Assembly: GCA_000349905.1 (NCBI GenBank)
Contig: KB722770.1
Coordinates: 147,541-190,746 of the forward strand
DNA: 43,206 nucleotides
Direction of reading: 5' to 3'
Origin: Volvariella volvacea V23
Taxonomy: Eukaryota > Basidiomycota > Agaricomycetes > Agaricales > Pluteaceae
Shown here: one piece after another, positions 10,910 to 22,924 of the stretch
Layout of the letters: every line of letters starts with the position of its first letter
How positions within the stretch are numbered: position 1 is the first letter of the stretch
Translations under genes and position numbers: made by a program
The notes under the pieces: model-generated
The model's database searches: none
The model's input: only the letters and a program-made list of their open reading frames with translations
What the model was told of the DNA's origin: nothing

Positions 10910-12002
10910 ATGGTAAGCAAGCTTCCCGTGCCAGTTTTTTTCTGTGTGATTTTGGGTTCGAGACCATTGACATGTCCTTGACCGAACGATGCTTGTAGTA
11001 CGGAGATTCTGCACCTGCTGCTGCTGTCGATCCCTATTCCGACGCATACAACGCGCCTCCTGCCCCTGCTCCTGCGGAGCGAGACACTGCTGCTAGAGGT
11101 CGTTCTCGTTCTCGTAGCCCAGGGGCTCGCAGCAATGGAGACCGTGAACGTGATCGCTTCCGTAGCCCTCCTTACCGTCGTCGTTCTCCTGCTCCAAGAA
11201 GGCCTCCTCATGCCCCTGTTGTGCGTTGATTCATCTCTACAGCCTTTTTTTTCGCCTAATGTACTTATGAAACTCAGCAGGCACCCAATCCTTCCAACGT
11301 GTTGGGAGTGTTTGGGCTCAGCATTCGCACTCAGGAGCGTGACCTGGATGAGGAATTCAGTCGCTTTGGACGTGTTGAAAAGGTCACCATCGTCTACGAT
11401 CAGCGCGTAAGTTTTTTTCGCTTCCGCAGGTGGCGCAGTTACCTCATGGCTATACCCTAGTCCGATCGTTCTCGTGGGTTCGGGTTTATTAAAATGGCAA
11501 CCGTTGAAGAAGCTACGCGTTGCATTCAAGAGTTGAATGGTATTGTGAGTAAAATTTCCTCCTATGTTTATGTCTTGTCTTCATGACGTATGTCTAGGAA
11601 CTCAATGGACGCCGCATTCGGGTCGACTACTCGGTCACTGATCGCCCCCATGCCCCGACCCCTGGAGAGTACATGGGCCACCGTCGCTCGCATCGTGATA
11701 ACTATCGTTATCGTCGAGACGACCGTGACCATCATGACCATCGTGACCGGGATTACCGCCGCGACCGTGATAGGGGCGATCGTGATCGCGATCCTTATGG
11801 GCGCGATGGCAGGGATTGGCGTGACCGTCGCAGCCCTCCTCCTTCCCGAGGTGGAGGCGGTCGTTACTCTCCGGACTACAGGCGCCGTCGAAGCTACTCA
11901 AGGAGTCCTCCAAGAGGCAGCAGCCCCAATCGTAGCGGCAGGGACTATGATGCACCTTCCACTGCCGCAACTGGTGGAAACTCGGATGCTCCTAGATGGT
12001 AA
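10910..12002 (+). CDS. Tra2-like RRM splicing regulator with flanking RS/RD domains
   Basis: Five exons (10910-10912, 10999-11220, 11281-11406, 11461-11544, 11598-12002) give 279 residues. The first coding exon is just ATG. Residues 1-75 are rich in Ala/Pro and Arg-Ser ([13 protein letters not shown]). One RRM spans about residues 81-158, with RNP2-like VLGVFGL and RNP1 RGFGFIKM, and ends in the conserved [12 protein letters not shown]. The C-terminus is a long alternating Arg-Asp tract followed by an Arg/Ser-rich end. RS-RRM-RS order and the post-RRM sequence fit Transformer-2 homologues, nuclear factors in splice-site choice. The acceptor of exon 3 is a CAGCAG pair, so proteins with or without one Gln are possible. 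Overlapping long frames in the exon 5 region are shadows. Confidence 0.88.
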
Positions 12003-12876
12003 GCTGATTGCCACCATTTGGCCAGAGTTTTCTTTTTCGGCGCTTGTTGCTTTGCGTAACCCTCGTGTGGTTCCATCAGACAAAGAAATGAAGAAGAAAA
12101 GGGTCAAGGGCAATTTTAGTCGCACAAAAAGTATATCAAGTATTTCTGAAGAGTTTCGATTTCCTGTTTGGCGGTCGCTTCAAACTTCAATTACCTCCCT
12201 CTCACGAACCAATCTTCCATTCGTACACACACACATTGCGAAGAGACCAATCGTAATTCAATAGCAATTAATCAAGTGTCAAGTATCATCTGTCGTCATC
12301 TCGCCTTGTTTCTCCTAAGTACTCGTTGTCTCTTCTCTCACTTCGACTACATTCATGTTTGCAAGTACAAGAATCATCAATCTGGTAGCCACTTGCGTGT
12401 TGGGGCAAGACGAGTCCGAAAAAGTGAACATCGTCCGAATGCAGAAGCCAAGGTATTGAAGCATGAAAGGCGCGGAAAGAATGCTACGCCACCCCTCAGT
12501 ACAAAGGGCCCCTTTCAGGGAGCACAAGGCCAAATGATTTATCATATTGCATCCTCGTCACCCCTGTGGGCATGTGCCGATGACCATCGGTGGGAGTTTT
12601 CAAGGGCAGCAGGCCCGCCCGCGACCACGACTTGATGGTACGTGGCATTCTTGGCTAATCTTTTAGAGGTCTTTGAGGGTGTATGCCTTCGATATGCTTT
12701 ATTAAATACTCTGTACTTGTAAACGCTACACAATGAATTTTCGGTTTTGTGTGGGGAAGTTGAAGATTTTTTCTCGTCCGCGTGGTGATACAAAATTTTC
12801 CACGCCACCGAATGCCCTTTCTGAGAATTTTGTCGGTGACGGAATTTGATCTCGCTGTGACGAGCCCTTGACTGCA
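12003..12876. other. Intergenic stretch between the RRM/RS gene and the nucleolar GTPase
   Basis: The left half is probably the 3' UTR of the RRM gene. No gene was recognised on either strand. Minus-strand frames of 130-170 codons that run into the next gene are shadows of its first exons and introns. Confidence 0.45.
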
Positions 12877-15452
12877 ATGCCGCGGATAAGAAAGAGTGAG
12901 ATTCCTGGAATTGAGGTTGGTTATCGGGACTAATGTGATACATACTAGAGACATCAAACAGGCAGTCGATAGCCGACCGTTATAAGATACAAAGGAAAGC
13001 AAAGGAGAGCAAGAAGAAAAAGGCGAAACTTGCGAAAAAGAATCCGCAATGGAAGTCGAGTGGGTGTTTTTGTCCTTGTCGTTGGGGGTGTGATTGAGTT
13101 GATTGGGCGATTGAGTAGGGCATGCGAAGGATCCTGGTATTCCAAATACGTTCCCGTACAAGGATCAGATTCTTGCAGAGGTTGCTGAGCAGCGTCGGAT
13201 TGTGAGTTGTTGGTCTTTTGATTGTTCAGACAGATTTCTCATTTCTTATCGTGATGCCATGGTGTGTGCTCCAGGCTGCTGAGGAGAAGGAGCGAAGAAA
13301 GGAAGAAAAAAGAGCTGCGAAGCAAGCTGCTAAAAGTGGTGAAGAGAGTACGGAAGCTGAGGCTCAGGCGAAGGGGGACGATACGCAGTTCAATTCGAAG
13401 GATCTCAACGTTGGTTTGGAGGCTATCGCTGATCTGAGCGCAAAGGCTCTGCGTAATGTCACTGCAAAAGCCAAGCCCAAACCCACGACGGATGGAGTGG
13501 AGGAGGATGACGAAGCGCCGTTGTTAGCCAATAGGGATTTGGAGAACTTTAGGTCTGTGATTGAAGAGGCGGACGTGATCGTGCAGGTTTTGGATGCGAG
13601 AGATCCCTTGGCGTTTAGGAGCGAGCATTTGGAGGAGCTGGTTAAGGAGAAGGAGGGGAAGAAGTTGGTGTATGTGCTGAACAAAGTCGGTGCGTCTAGT
13701 GCTGTTTCTTGTCTGAGGTGTGGGGGCTGATTTCCCTTTAGATTTGTGTCCACGAGAAGCAGTTGCGGGGTGGCTGGCGCATTTGAGAGCGCAGCATCCG
13801 ACGTTTTTGTTCCGGTCTGCTACTGCTTTTCTTCCTGTCAAGCCTGATATGTCAAATGTCAAAGGCAAAGGAAAGAGCAAGCTGCCGGTGGATGATGCGC
13901 TCGGTGTCGCTTCCATAATCTCACAGCTGAAGCAGTATGCAGAAGAAGCGGGGAAATCAGCACCGCTCGCCGTAGCTGTAGTAGGAATGACAAATGTGAG
14001 TTGATCTCTGTTCATCATAACGCCTTCTAACGTCAGGTCAAAAATAGGCGGGAAAGAGTTCATTTATCAATTCTCTGCTGCGTAAAGCTGCACTTCCTAT
14101 CTATACGCTCGAAACGTCATCGCGAGGACCCACAACAACCGATTTATGCCAGGAGGCTACGATTGAACATGAAGAGACCTCATTTCGATTGATTGATACA
14201 CCTGGTATCGCATGGGAGGCACAGGAATCTACGGATGACAATGATGAGACGCGGGTACATGATATCCTAATAAGATGTAAAGGCCGGATCGACAGACTGA
14301 AGGATCCAGTTCCTGCTGGTATGTTCTATTAATTCTCTCTGGCAGTCGGAATTGGAATGCTAACTGGTGCTTGTCTCATCTTGTTAGTCCGGTTCATTGT
14401 TGAACGCGCAAATAATGAAGATTTGATGTTGGCCTATAATCTCCCAGCGTTTGCAAAGGGCGACGCGGATTCATTCTTGGCTGGTTTGGCCCGGGCGAAG
14501 CAATATGTCAAGAAGGTCAGTTCGTCGTCGCCGCGTACTTGTCTATTCAAATAGAATCTAACAACCCAATTTCTCTGTGGTCTGATAGAAAGGTGAATTA
14601 GACCTGATTGGAGCAGCCCGGTATTTACTTCGTGATTGGAACACCGGAAAATTGGTTCACTATACGAGTCCACCTGCTACGACTGCGGGCCCGAGCTCTG
14701 CCCCGGCGCCTGCATCATTGTCGGGCATGAGCGGGATTGTGGATGGGGACGAGAAGATTCTTGGAGGGTTGGCGAGTCGGAAGGAGCTTCGGAGATTGAC
14801 GGGAGTTGTAAGGATTACCACGAGAGGGGTTGAGAAGAGGAAGATTGTGCTTGAGAGTCCCTGGCCAGGGCTGTTGGAAGATAGTGAGAGCGATAGTGAG
14901 AGTGAGAACGAGGAGGATGATTTTAGAGGCGTAGAGCTTGGCGAGGATGAGGAAGATGGTGAGGATGAGGAAGAAGAAGAGGATGACGACGACGACGACG
15001 ATGGCGATGACGACGAAGAGGGGGAGGAGGAAGAGGAAAGCGAAGAGGAAGAGGAATCCCCTGCACCACAGTCCAAGCGAAAACGACCCAACCAGCCTAT
15101 TCCAGGACCACCGCCTAAAAAAGTAGCTTTCGCAACTAAAAACGGAAAACAAGCTTCTGCTCCAGCAAAGCCTACAACCCCAAAAGCATACACATCTGCA
15201 CTGCCCAAGTCAGCGCTGAAGAAGTCGACATCAGCCCCTGCCCCAATGCCAACCTCAGTGTCAGGGGCTAAACCCACGTCGAAGTCGAAGTCGAAGCCCA
15301 CCAAGGCACCTGTTGCTCCAAAGCCCTTGCCAACCAAGAAAGTTGCAAATGCTGGTGTGAAAAAGAGCAGTAGTATCTCCGCCGGGTCCAAGAAGGATGG
15401 CTCAGGTGCTGACTCTCAAGCGTATGATTTTTCAAAATTCTTCAAGGCCTGA
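12877..15452 (+). CDS. Nucleolar circularly permuted GTPase (nucleostemin/GNL3L/Grn1 family)
   Basis: Eight exons (12877-12895, 12949-13059, 13119-13201, 13275-13689, 13742-13995, 14048-14318, 14388-14515, 14589-15452) give about 714 residues. The N-terminus starts MPRIRKKTSNR and is very basic, as in the family's nucleolar targeting domain, followed by a Lys/Glu coiled-coil-like region. The G motifs are in permuted order: DARDP, G4 NKVD (residues 207-210, split by an intron), G1 GMTNAGKSS (291-299), G3 DTPG (344-347). After the GTPase domain comes a Glu/Asp/Ser acidic run near residues 500-560, and a Lys/Pro/Ser-rich tail. The family acts in 60S subunit maturation and export. G1 has Asn-Ala where Asn-Val is more usual. 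Two overlapping minus-strand frames of over 140 codons are shadows of the acidic tract. Confidence 0.9.
14968..15055 (+). repeat. GA-rich / GAC-repeat acidic tract
   Basis: A purine-rich, near-repetitive stretch of GAG, GAA, GAC and GAT codons in the last exon of the nucleolar GTPase gene encodes a run of Glu and Asp. Such tracts are typical of nucleolar proteins that bind basic partners. Replication slippage could change its length. Confidence 0.75.
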
Positions 15453-17698
15453 GTTTCGACGAAGCTTTGACCCGCGCGTTTGTGAGAACGCTGGGTTGTG
15501 TTAGTTCTGTGTGTGTACCCTAGCTAGGCCTCAGGCACCTTGTTTGATATACCAAAAAAATTGCTATGGCAAGGGTGAACTTTACTAGATTTTGCTTAGT
15601 TACCCATGGTTGGGTCTTGGGCTTCCCTAGGGAGGTTGAATGGGTTTCTACGTATACGTCCAGAGTTCGTTCATTTCCGCGCGGTGTTCGGTGTATTGAT
15701 AGGGCAGAGGTAACGAGGTTCGATCTTTAACGGGTTCCTTTTGAGGCTCAGGCCTCAGGTTTCGTGTGTCGTGTCTACTTTGAGCGTATTCGATGACGTT
15801 GGGATGATGTATTGAGAGGTGCTGGCTCATTTTTGTCCTTTGTGTGAAAACATTTACGCTGAGTGACTTGGTTTATATCGTTAACACGTAGGATGTGTGT
15901 TCATTTGGTTAGACGGGGTTAAGGATTATGAACACCAAAGCCCTGACTTCATTGTATTTTTGGGCGAATGAACCAGAGCTGCTGTTTGGGCTGCAATTAG
16001 CTCCGTCGCCCTTTATAGCAGGAGCGGTGGCTGTGTTCAAGTCAACGCTCAGACTGCTTCCCCAGCTTGGTTGGATGCTTCTACTCCAGTCTACTCCAGT
16101 CTTACGACCACCGAACCTGGCTCGACAAGAGGTGTAACTCGACTCCACTCGGAACTTCCCTGCAGTATACATCGGACATCCACCAAACCTGTGCTTTTTT
16201 GGCTTTGTGGTTCTGGGAACTATCGCAGTAGGAGCCAGTGTTCGACTGCTGCGCACGGCTGCTGTTTGGCGCACACCGCCGGCAAAAGCTCTTGAATCGG
16301 CTGTGAAATCGTTGAATAATGGCTCTCATGCATCGCATTAGGAAGCATGCTAAGTACAGGTGAGGTCGCAGTAAGCGTGCTTTCTTTATCTCTTATTTGA
16401 CTCACCCTGCCGCGTGAATTGCTTTCGATATGCAGGACTATCGGCTTTAGAGACATTTCTAAGGCTATCGACGAAATTCTCAAGCTCTTAGACTCCTATC
16501 AATCGACGTAGTCAGGACTTACTCCAAGGGATCTATTAAAGGAATGTGGATCAACCCTTCGTCACCGAATCGTATCTGGGAGTTTCGTTTACAAGCTTGC
16601 CCGGCGCTCCAGAGTACTCTGCACTGCCCGAATACCGTATGTGGCCAACTGCTACTTTTGTGTCCTTACGGGGGTAATCTCCGGCCATGTGACACAACTA
16701 TCCCGACAGGTCGATATATAATGCTGAGTATATGACCGTAGGCGCCGCAAGAGGTGTCATCGGAGTGACACATTCATCACACCAGCGGTCTGTAGACGCC
16801 GGAAGCCGACGGTAGCTCAACAATCCCGGAGGGAGGATTCGGGAGGCTTTACTGGGAGTCGCGTGCACCGCCTTCGTGGGGAAAGTTGGCGGTATGTAGT
16901 ACCCTGTCAATTCACTGCGCTGATCCCTTTATTATTGTTTCAAAATGGCAGATTGAGGCCTCTACTAGTATTGGGTCCTTCACAGCATTTCAAGCTGGTA
17001 TGTTTCACCACAGGATACATCCGGCGACCCAGGAGATCTTCGTTTGCTCTCGTTATTGATACTTGGCCGCTCCCAAATCCTACAATTCCATGGAGACTTT
17101 CCTTTCTTCACAGAAACCATCATCTGGCGTTATCTAATTAAGCTGCTGGAACAAGGGAACACTCAGCAAGAATCATCAGTTGCTACGACCGACCCTGGAG
17201 GATGTTTAATTTTGGAAAATATTTTGGGTACAATAGGGTTGCGTAGCGCCAGGGTAGTACTGCCCAAGACTCGATCACTCCTTCGGCTCTCGCGTGCCCT
17301 CGTCCTATGGTTCGATACCAACTGGTTCGACTTTACACGTTTACGGGTGTCCAGAGGTTCAGCTGGTCACGCAAATCTCGTACTCCGATCTCGGAACAGG
17401 ACCGAGCAATTCGCGAGCTGTGCAAGAGATGAAGCCCGCCTCAGTCATCCGAGCTGTACATTCCTGCTTCGACGGGTGACACAGATAAGGTCAGCTTGTG
17501 ACGTGTGGTATACATTCAAAGCGGGGAGGTGCTTGACGTTTCCCGAACTCTCTGGGATTTGGTTTATTTTCCACCCACCCTTGGGTGGGAGGCGATTATT
17601 GGTGTGAGGATCGGTGCATCACCGCGATCGGGCAACAAAGGGGAGTCAACCTGAATACGAACGTGGAAATTGAGGAGTGGGTAGGGGGTGGTATTTTG
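15453..17698. other. 2.2-kb stretch without a convincing gene
   Basis: Open frames occur (plus strand about 15928-16137, 16190-16345 and 17044-17607) but I found no domain, repeat terminus or consistent exon chain. The 187-codon frame at 17044 starts without a recognisable product and overlaps other frames. The stretch could contain a decayed gene or element, or only 3' and 5' flanks. Nothing is assigned. Confidence 0.4.
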
Positions 17699-17705
17699 TA
17701 TAAAA
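17699..17705 (+). promoter_or_regulatory. TATA box of the F-box gene
   Basis: TATAAAA lies about 145 bases upstream of the ATG at 17845 and before a pyrimidine-rich stretch, a reasonable place for a fungal core promoter with a leader of about 100 nt. Supported by motif and position only. Confidence 0.5.
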
Positions 17706-17844
17706 GCAGTAGGGTGATTCTGTGAAGGACCCTCCGTTCCCTTTCTACTATATCCCTGTATCCCCTCTATTCGAGTGCGTAGCCAGCTTTCCTCTTCGTC
17801 GTTGCTATGAATCACTCACTCCCTCATCCATTAGTTTGCAACAT

Positions 17845-19611
17845 ATGTCCCTCACATATGGCTCTACAGAAAGCATGCACTCCTCTTCAACATATGGCGT
17901 TTTATTCGATAATCTACCACCCGAAATCCGAGTAATGATTTTTGCGGCCTGCATTAGCTCCTCATCACCAACACCAGTCAGAGGAAGCAACCCATCTCCA
18001 GCGCTCTGCGATACACCTCTTACGTTGAGTCATGTTTGCCAGTCATGGCGGGACTTGATTCTCTCTACGCCACAGTTATGGTCACGCTTCGCAATGGAGG
18101 TGAACACCTCAGAGCACCAGTGCTCGACTATCGAGATTGCTGAAAAAGAGCTAGAAGCTCTACAGATTTGGCTATCTCGGTCGCAGAGTTACCCGCTGGA
18201 GATCACCCTGGCTCCCCCATCGAATCAGCACTCCTCACCCGCTACCCCTAGCACACTCTCCACTTCCTACACCCGCACTTCCCTCCCGGACCCTTATTTG
18301 GATCACAGTGGGACTTCGGCTTCCTTAAATCAAACATCCCGGCGTCTAGTTGATGCCCTCCGGCCTCATCTCCGGCATGTCAAATCACTACGATCATCGT
18401 TGCCACTCAGTGACGTACTCCAACTCGTGGGCGAATCTGAGTGGGAAGGGTCACGTCATCTGGACCCACTGGCCCGGCTTGTTCTTCCTGGGTTACGGAA
18501 TCTCCACCTTGATGCGCAGCGATTCTGTACGTATGGGTCGACTGTTGTACGCTCTGGTGACGCATCACAGTTGCCCTCTGACGTGGGTATGGGTTTGTCT
18601 ACGTGGGACAGAAAGGTTCCTTGGCAGCAACTCACATCCTTGTACCTTCACCTCGATGATGGTCACCTTCCAACATTGGATGAGTGCCATGGCGTTCTGT
18701 CGCGGTGCGATAACCTCCAATCATGTACGCTCACCGTCGACTGCACCCTCAAACGCGAAGCCCCTGCAATCTCAGTAGGAGATGATTCGGCCTTCTCGGA
18801 CGCATCGTCTAGGCTTTTGTCGTTCTCACAGCTGTCTAATTTGAGTTCGCTGAGGCAGTTGCACTTGATGTTGCAGGGTGGAGGACGGGAATTCATGTCG
18901 TCTCGTTCTGTTCTTGAAGGGCATGACGGTACCACTGCAGTTGTTTCATCTCAATCTGCGGGTTCTACCGTGTCAAATCTAATGGATTTCCTTGAATCCG
19001 TTTCTTCGGCGCACTTGACCTCCCTAAAGTTGGAATGGTTGGTGGAAGGGTTAGATGTGGGGCTTTCTGGGGAGTCTTCATCCAGCGGGCTGGGGGGTGA
19101 CAGCGGCTTGAAAAGCCGACAAGGGCAGCGTTTCGTCCAATTCCTTTCTGCCATGTCTCGTACTCTAGTCAATCTCGACGTTTCATACCTTCCTTTGTCG
19201 CAAGTCGATCTTATGGCAGCGTTGCGACACCTATCAGCCTTGGAAGACCTGAGCATCAAGTATTCGCTCAACGATGACTTTATCACGGACGACTTTTTCA
19301 AGCGGGCTTCGCCCGAGCAACAGCACCGCGCAGCTGATTCTGGTGCACAGCCAGCGTCGGGAGCACTTTTACCTGCTTTGCGAGCTCTCTATATCCAGAC
19401 GTCTGGGGATGGGTGCTTGACTGATGGGTTGATTAAATTCGTCCGTGCGAGGTGGGAAAATGTTGATTGTAGAACCGCATCACGGATAGAGAGGTTCCAT
19501 TTCTCCTCGATGAAGAGAGTTAACGAGGAGTTGGCTGCTTGCGTTCAGAAGTGGAAGGACGATGGATTGGACATTGATTTCGAGACTATTAGACTTTCTG
19601 ATTTTATATGA
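17845..19611 (+). CDS. F-box domain protein
   Basis: This is an intronless frame of 588 residues from the ATG at 17845. An in-frame Met at 17875 is an alternative start. The F-box spans residues about 22-80: LPPEIRVMIF, a Ser/Pro insertion, then LSHVCQSWRDLILSTPQLWS. This matches the large basidiomycete F-box family with the conserved CxxWRDLxxxxPxLW ending. The rest has scattered Leu-rich stretches (for example LRNLHLDAQRF, LTSLYLHLDDGHLP) that may form irregular leucine-rich repeats. F-box proteins recruit substrates to SCF ubiquitin ligases through Skp1; the substrate here is unknown. A TATA box lies at 17699-17705. Confidence 0.82.
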   Translation: MSLTYGSTESMHSSSTYGVLFDNLPPEIRVMIFAACISSSSPTPVRGSNPSPALCDTPLTLSHVCQSWRDLILSTPQLWSRFAMEVNTSEHQCSTIEIAEKELEALQIWLSRSQSYPLEITLAPPSNQHSSPATPSTLSTSYTRTSLPDPYLDHSGTSASLNQTSRRLVDALRPHLRHVKSLRSSLPLSDVLQLVGESEWEGSRHLDPLARLVLPGLRNLHLDAQRFCTYGSTVVRSGDASQLPSDVGMGLSTWDRKVPWQQLTSLYLHLDDGHLPTLDECHGVLSRCDNLQSCTLTVDCTLKREAPAISVGDDSAFSDASSRLLSFSQLSNLSSLRQLHLMLQGGGREFMSSRSVLEGHDGTTAVVSSQSAGSTVSNLMDFLESVSSAHLTSLKLEWLVEGLDVGLSGESSSSGLGGDSGLKSRQGQRFVQFLSAMSRTLVNLDVSYLPLSQVDLMAALRHLSALEDLSIKYSLNDDFITDDFFKRASPEQQHRAADSGAQPASGALLPALRALYIQTSGDGCLTDGLIKFVRARWENVDCRTASRIERFHFSSMKRVNEELAACVQKWKDDGLDIDFETIRLSDFI

Positions 19612-19844
19612 CTGATACCCCTGATAGACGTTTCGTATATTTTATGCTTTAGGACTTTATACCCATTATAATTTGTTCGAGTTACTACTGTATATTCTTC
19701 TAACTGTATCCGTTGTAACTTAGTCCCCCTGTAATATATGCTACCGGGCCGGCCTGGTAGAAATCCATTATTGGCGTTGTGGGAATATCCTTCCCAAAAC
19801 GTCCAGAGAATTTTGTGTAGCGTGAAATCCACTTTGAAATCTCC

Positions 19845-22800
19845 ATGCCTCGAGAAAACCGAAAACGCGGCAAAAAGCATAAGAAACAGGCCCAACCCGA
19901 GGACTCGTATCAGGACTACCATCATGATGTCGAACAAAACTACGAAAATCCGCAGAATATAGAGGAGGAGCATCACGGAGAAGAACCGTCTTGGATCCGT
20001 CCTGCGAACACGTCTGGTCAGGACCGTGATCCAGAGGCGCCTTTTGGCTACTTGGACACCGATGTCAAGGCATATTTCAGGACGGTGGACGTCCAAATGC
20101 GGGATTGGCAGGAGAACGAAGAGGATGGGGAACAGGCTGACCACGATGCAGATCCAAACGAAAGTGAGTTCCTGTGCCGTGAAAGATGAATTGCTTTATC
20201 GACGGCGAGAAACCCAGAGAAGAGGCTGTTCTTTATGGCCGCACTTACGGAGATGACTGGAAAGGAGAAGCAGCTTGCGACGGATCCTGAGTGTTCGGTG
20301 ATACTGGAACGAATGCTGCATTCCATGGATGACTTTGTGAGGCGGGTATTTATGGATAGTCTTTCTGGTTCGTGAGTCCAGCCCTCGTCACTTCCTCTAC
20401 ATTTCGCGAGCCTTAAGCTAATACATCTCAGGTACGAAACGCTTGCCAAACACCGCTTTGCTTCCCATGTGGTGCAGACCCTATTCACGCTAGCAGGAGA
20501 AACCGTATCTCGTGAGGTATGTTGCCCCATCGGTTATTATTTTACCTACCTCACACCTGCCTAGATGCGAGGGATCCTTCCAAAGGTACCTGAATCCTCG
20601 GATCAAGGCGAGCTGCGAACAGTCACGCAACTCGTGCTTGATGCCTGTGAGGTCAGCTAGCGATGTTCTTTCCCTGTGGTTGTCTTACTCAGTAGTGACC
20701 ACAGGAATTCATGCCATCATTCACTTCTTTACTTTTGGACCCCTTCGCTTCGCACGTCACTCGATCGCTTCTCTTACTGTTGTCAGGGATTCAACACACC
20801 TCTGACTCCGCAGTTCGTTCAAAGAAGAGTGCAACATGGAAGGCGCGTCAAGGAGCTATGAAATCACTTTTCGACGAAGAGAGCAGCAAGGGCAAGGGCA
20901 AAGGCTCGGTGGGTAGAGTGGGCGTTCCGCCAGAGTTCAGGCAGACTGCAGGCGATTTCGTGAAGACGGTTCGTACCGAACTAGGAGAGAATGAAGTGCG
21001 AGCTTTGGCAGCGAATAAAGTAGCCAGTCCAAGTTTACAGGTACGTTGCATATTTCTACAACGGGTAAACTGGCTATAAGAACATATAGGTGCTGCTCGA
21101 AGTGGAAGCAGACCAGGAAATGAGCAATGAACCCGGTTCGTTATTGGATGTGGTGTCAGTTGGTGTAGTAACATACTGTCGTGAGTCACATACTGCCTTA
21201 GGTCATCAGTGCTATGGGTAGACTGACATTTTGTTATAGGTAATAGGTCTGTGACGCCTCTCGAAGCCTCCGATTACTTGAATACTCTGCTCCGTGACAC
21301 TACATCGTCTCATCTATTGGAGACAGTCATTTCGCGGTGCCCGGATGACGCTTTCTCGGTTTTGTGGCAAACATATTTAGAGGGAAAGCTATCGCGGTTG
21401 GCTGTTCACCCTGTTGCCAACTTTGTGGTTGCAAAAGCGCTGGAGCGCGTAGACAAGGAGCAACTGGGTGTGGCCTGCAGCGAGCTTGGTTCAAGCTTTG
21501 GAAAACTAATAAGTGCGTATCACAGCTGCCCTTTAAATTCTGTTCATCAAATTTGCTATTTCAGAGTCGTCGCGAGTTGGTGTGATTCGTGTAATGATCG
21601 ATAGAGCAGCTGTGCTCAAGACAAGCGAGAGCGAAATTTGTGATGTAGGCAGCCTCATATTACGTTACTGTGGGCGGTTTATTCATCAATCTCCACTCGT
21701 AGAGAATACTTGAAGGCCTTGAGGTTAGCTCGGACAAAACGCAGTTGGTACCTTGCGCATTATCTCTGTTCACCCTACCAGTGAGTTTCACATCCGACAA
21801 CATATCCAGGTGTAAGACTAAACTAAATATCTTGCTCTAGGAGTATAAGGAGCAGGTTGAACGGAGCAAGAAAACGGAAGAAAAAGCGCCGAAGCAGCTT
21901 CATCATCAGAAAAAATCCAATACGTACGATCCCTTGGCGCCTAAGGTTCAAGGTGCTTTACTCCTACAATCGCTGCTCCGGTTACCAGAACCATATCATC
22001 AGCTTGTTATCGACAGGTAAGTTGCGAAGATTGACTTCCCAGAGTTTTTAACCCCTTCCTAGTATCCTCTCTCAGCCAATATCAGACCAGATAAAACTTG
22101 CTCATCACTCCATAAGTTCGAGGATATTTGATGCACTCCTTGAATCACCAGCTGTGACGTCTAAGACCAAACGGAGTTTTGTTCTATCGTGGATTGGCCA
22201 TTACCACTATATAGTTAACGACAGAATTGGTAGTAGGGTCGTCGATAGGTGCTGGGAGTTTGCTGACACTTATATGAAGGTAAGAGCCCCTTGGGTTGTT
22301 GCACCCTTTATCTGGTATTCATTTTAACCCTATCTGTAGGAAAAGATAGCTCGTTCGCTCATACCCCACGATACGTTCTTAGCGGGTTCATATTACGGAA
22401 AATTCTTTGCAAGGAACCTAAATCTCTACCTATTGCGACGCAAGCCCGACGAATGGCGGAATCTCCAGTCCAGTCGAAAAGCTACCAATACTACCACTGC
22501 CGCTGCTTCTACCCCGGCCACACAAACAAAATCGCAAACAGCACCTGGCGATAAGGATGTAACGAAGGACACAAAAGTTGAAGGGAAGGATGATTGGTCC
22601 TCTCCACCACCCCACCCCAAACGCAAGCGAAACCTTGACGAGATTGACGAACTCTTTGAGTCGACATTAGGGAAGAAGGTTAAAAGAGCTGCTCTAGCTG
22701 GTGCTCAAGGCGACGTTGCCATGAACGAAGAGGAGCTAGAGCACTACGAGATCCAGGCTGAAGCAGAAGAGAAAAGTGCTAGCATACAAGACAAGAAAAA

Positions 22801-22924
22801 GAAGCACAGGGAGGATCGAAAGGCGGGGGACCACGGTTTGGAGGACGTGTTGGGTGCAATACGGAGTGCGCCCAAGTCGGAGGGGAAGAGTTACAGTAAA
22901 AAGGCTAAAAAGAAAAAGCATTGA
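19845..22924 (+). CDS. NOP9: Nop9, Pumilio-type nucleolar ribosome-biogenesis factor
   Basis: Twelve exons (19845-20163, 20218-20371, 20432-20516, 20565-20651, 20705-21040, 21090-21180, 21240-21512, 21565-21644, 21703-21780, 21841-22016, 22063-22279, 22340-22924) give about 826 residues, somewhat longer than yeast Nop9. The N-terminus [13 protein letters not shown] is the family's basic start. Puf-like helical repeats follow ([52 protein letters not shown]). The diagnostic C-terminal block [25 protein letters not shown] is present (shown in two parts: [13 protein letters not shown] and [12 protein letters not shown]). The tail is Lys-rich. Nop9 binds pre-rRNA and is needed for 40S subunit processing. 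Compared with the family, the last exon has a longer charged extension. Confidence 0.93.

Noticed and set aside
10702..11529. 275-codon minus-strand frame
   Set aside because: It covers exons and introns of the RRM/RS gene in antisense and shows no domain.
11590..12264. 224-codon plus-strand hydrophobic frame in the last exon of the RRM/RS gene
   Set aside because: It results from reading the Arg-Asp repeats in another frame; the RRM continues in the RD/RS frame.
14660..15391. 243-codon minus-strand Ser-rich frame
   Set aside because: It mirrors the acidic tract of the nucleolar GTPase; the plus-strand exon is supported by family motifs.
17294..17370. Possible tRNA B box (GGTTCGATACC)
   Set aside because: One mismatch to the consensus, no A box at a suitable distance and no cloverleaf.
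17044..17607. 187-codon plus-strand frame
   Set aside because: No recognisable product, no good start context, and it overlaps other equally open frames; kept only as part of the gap note.
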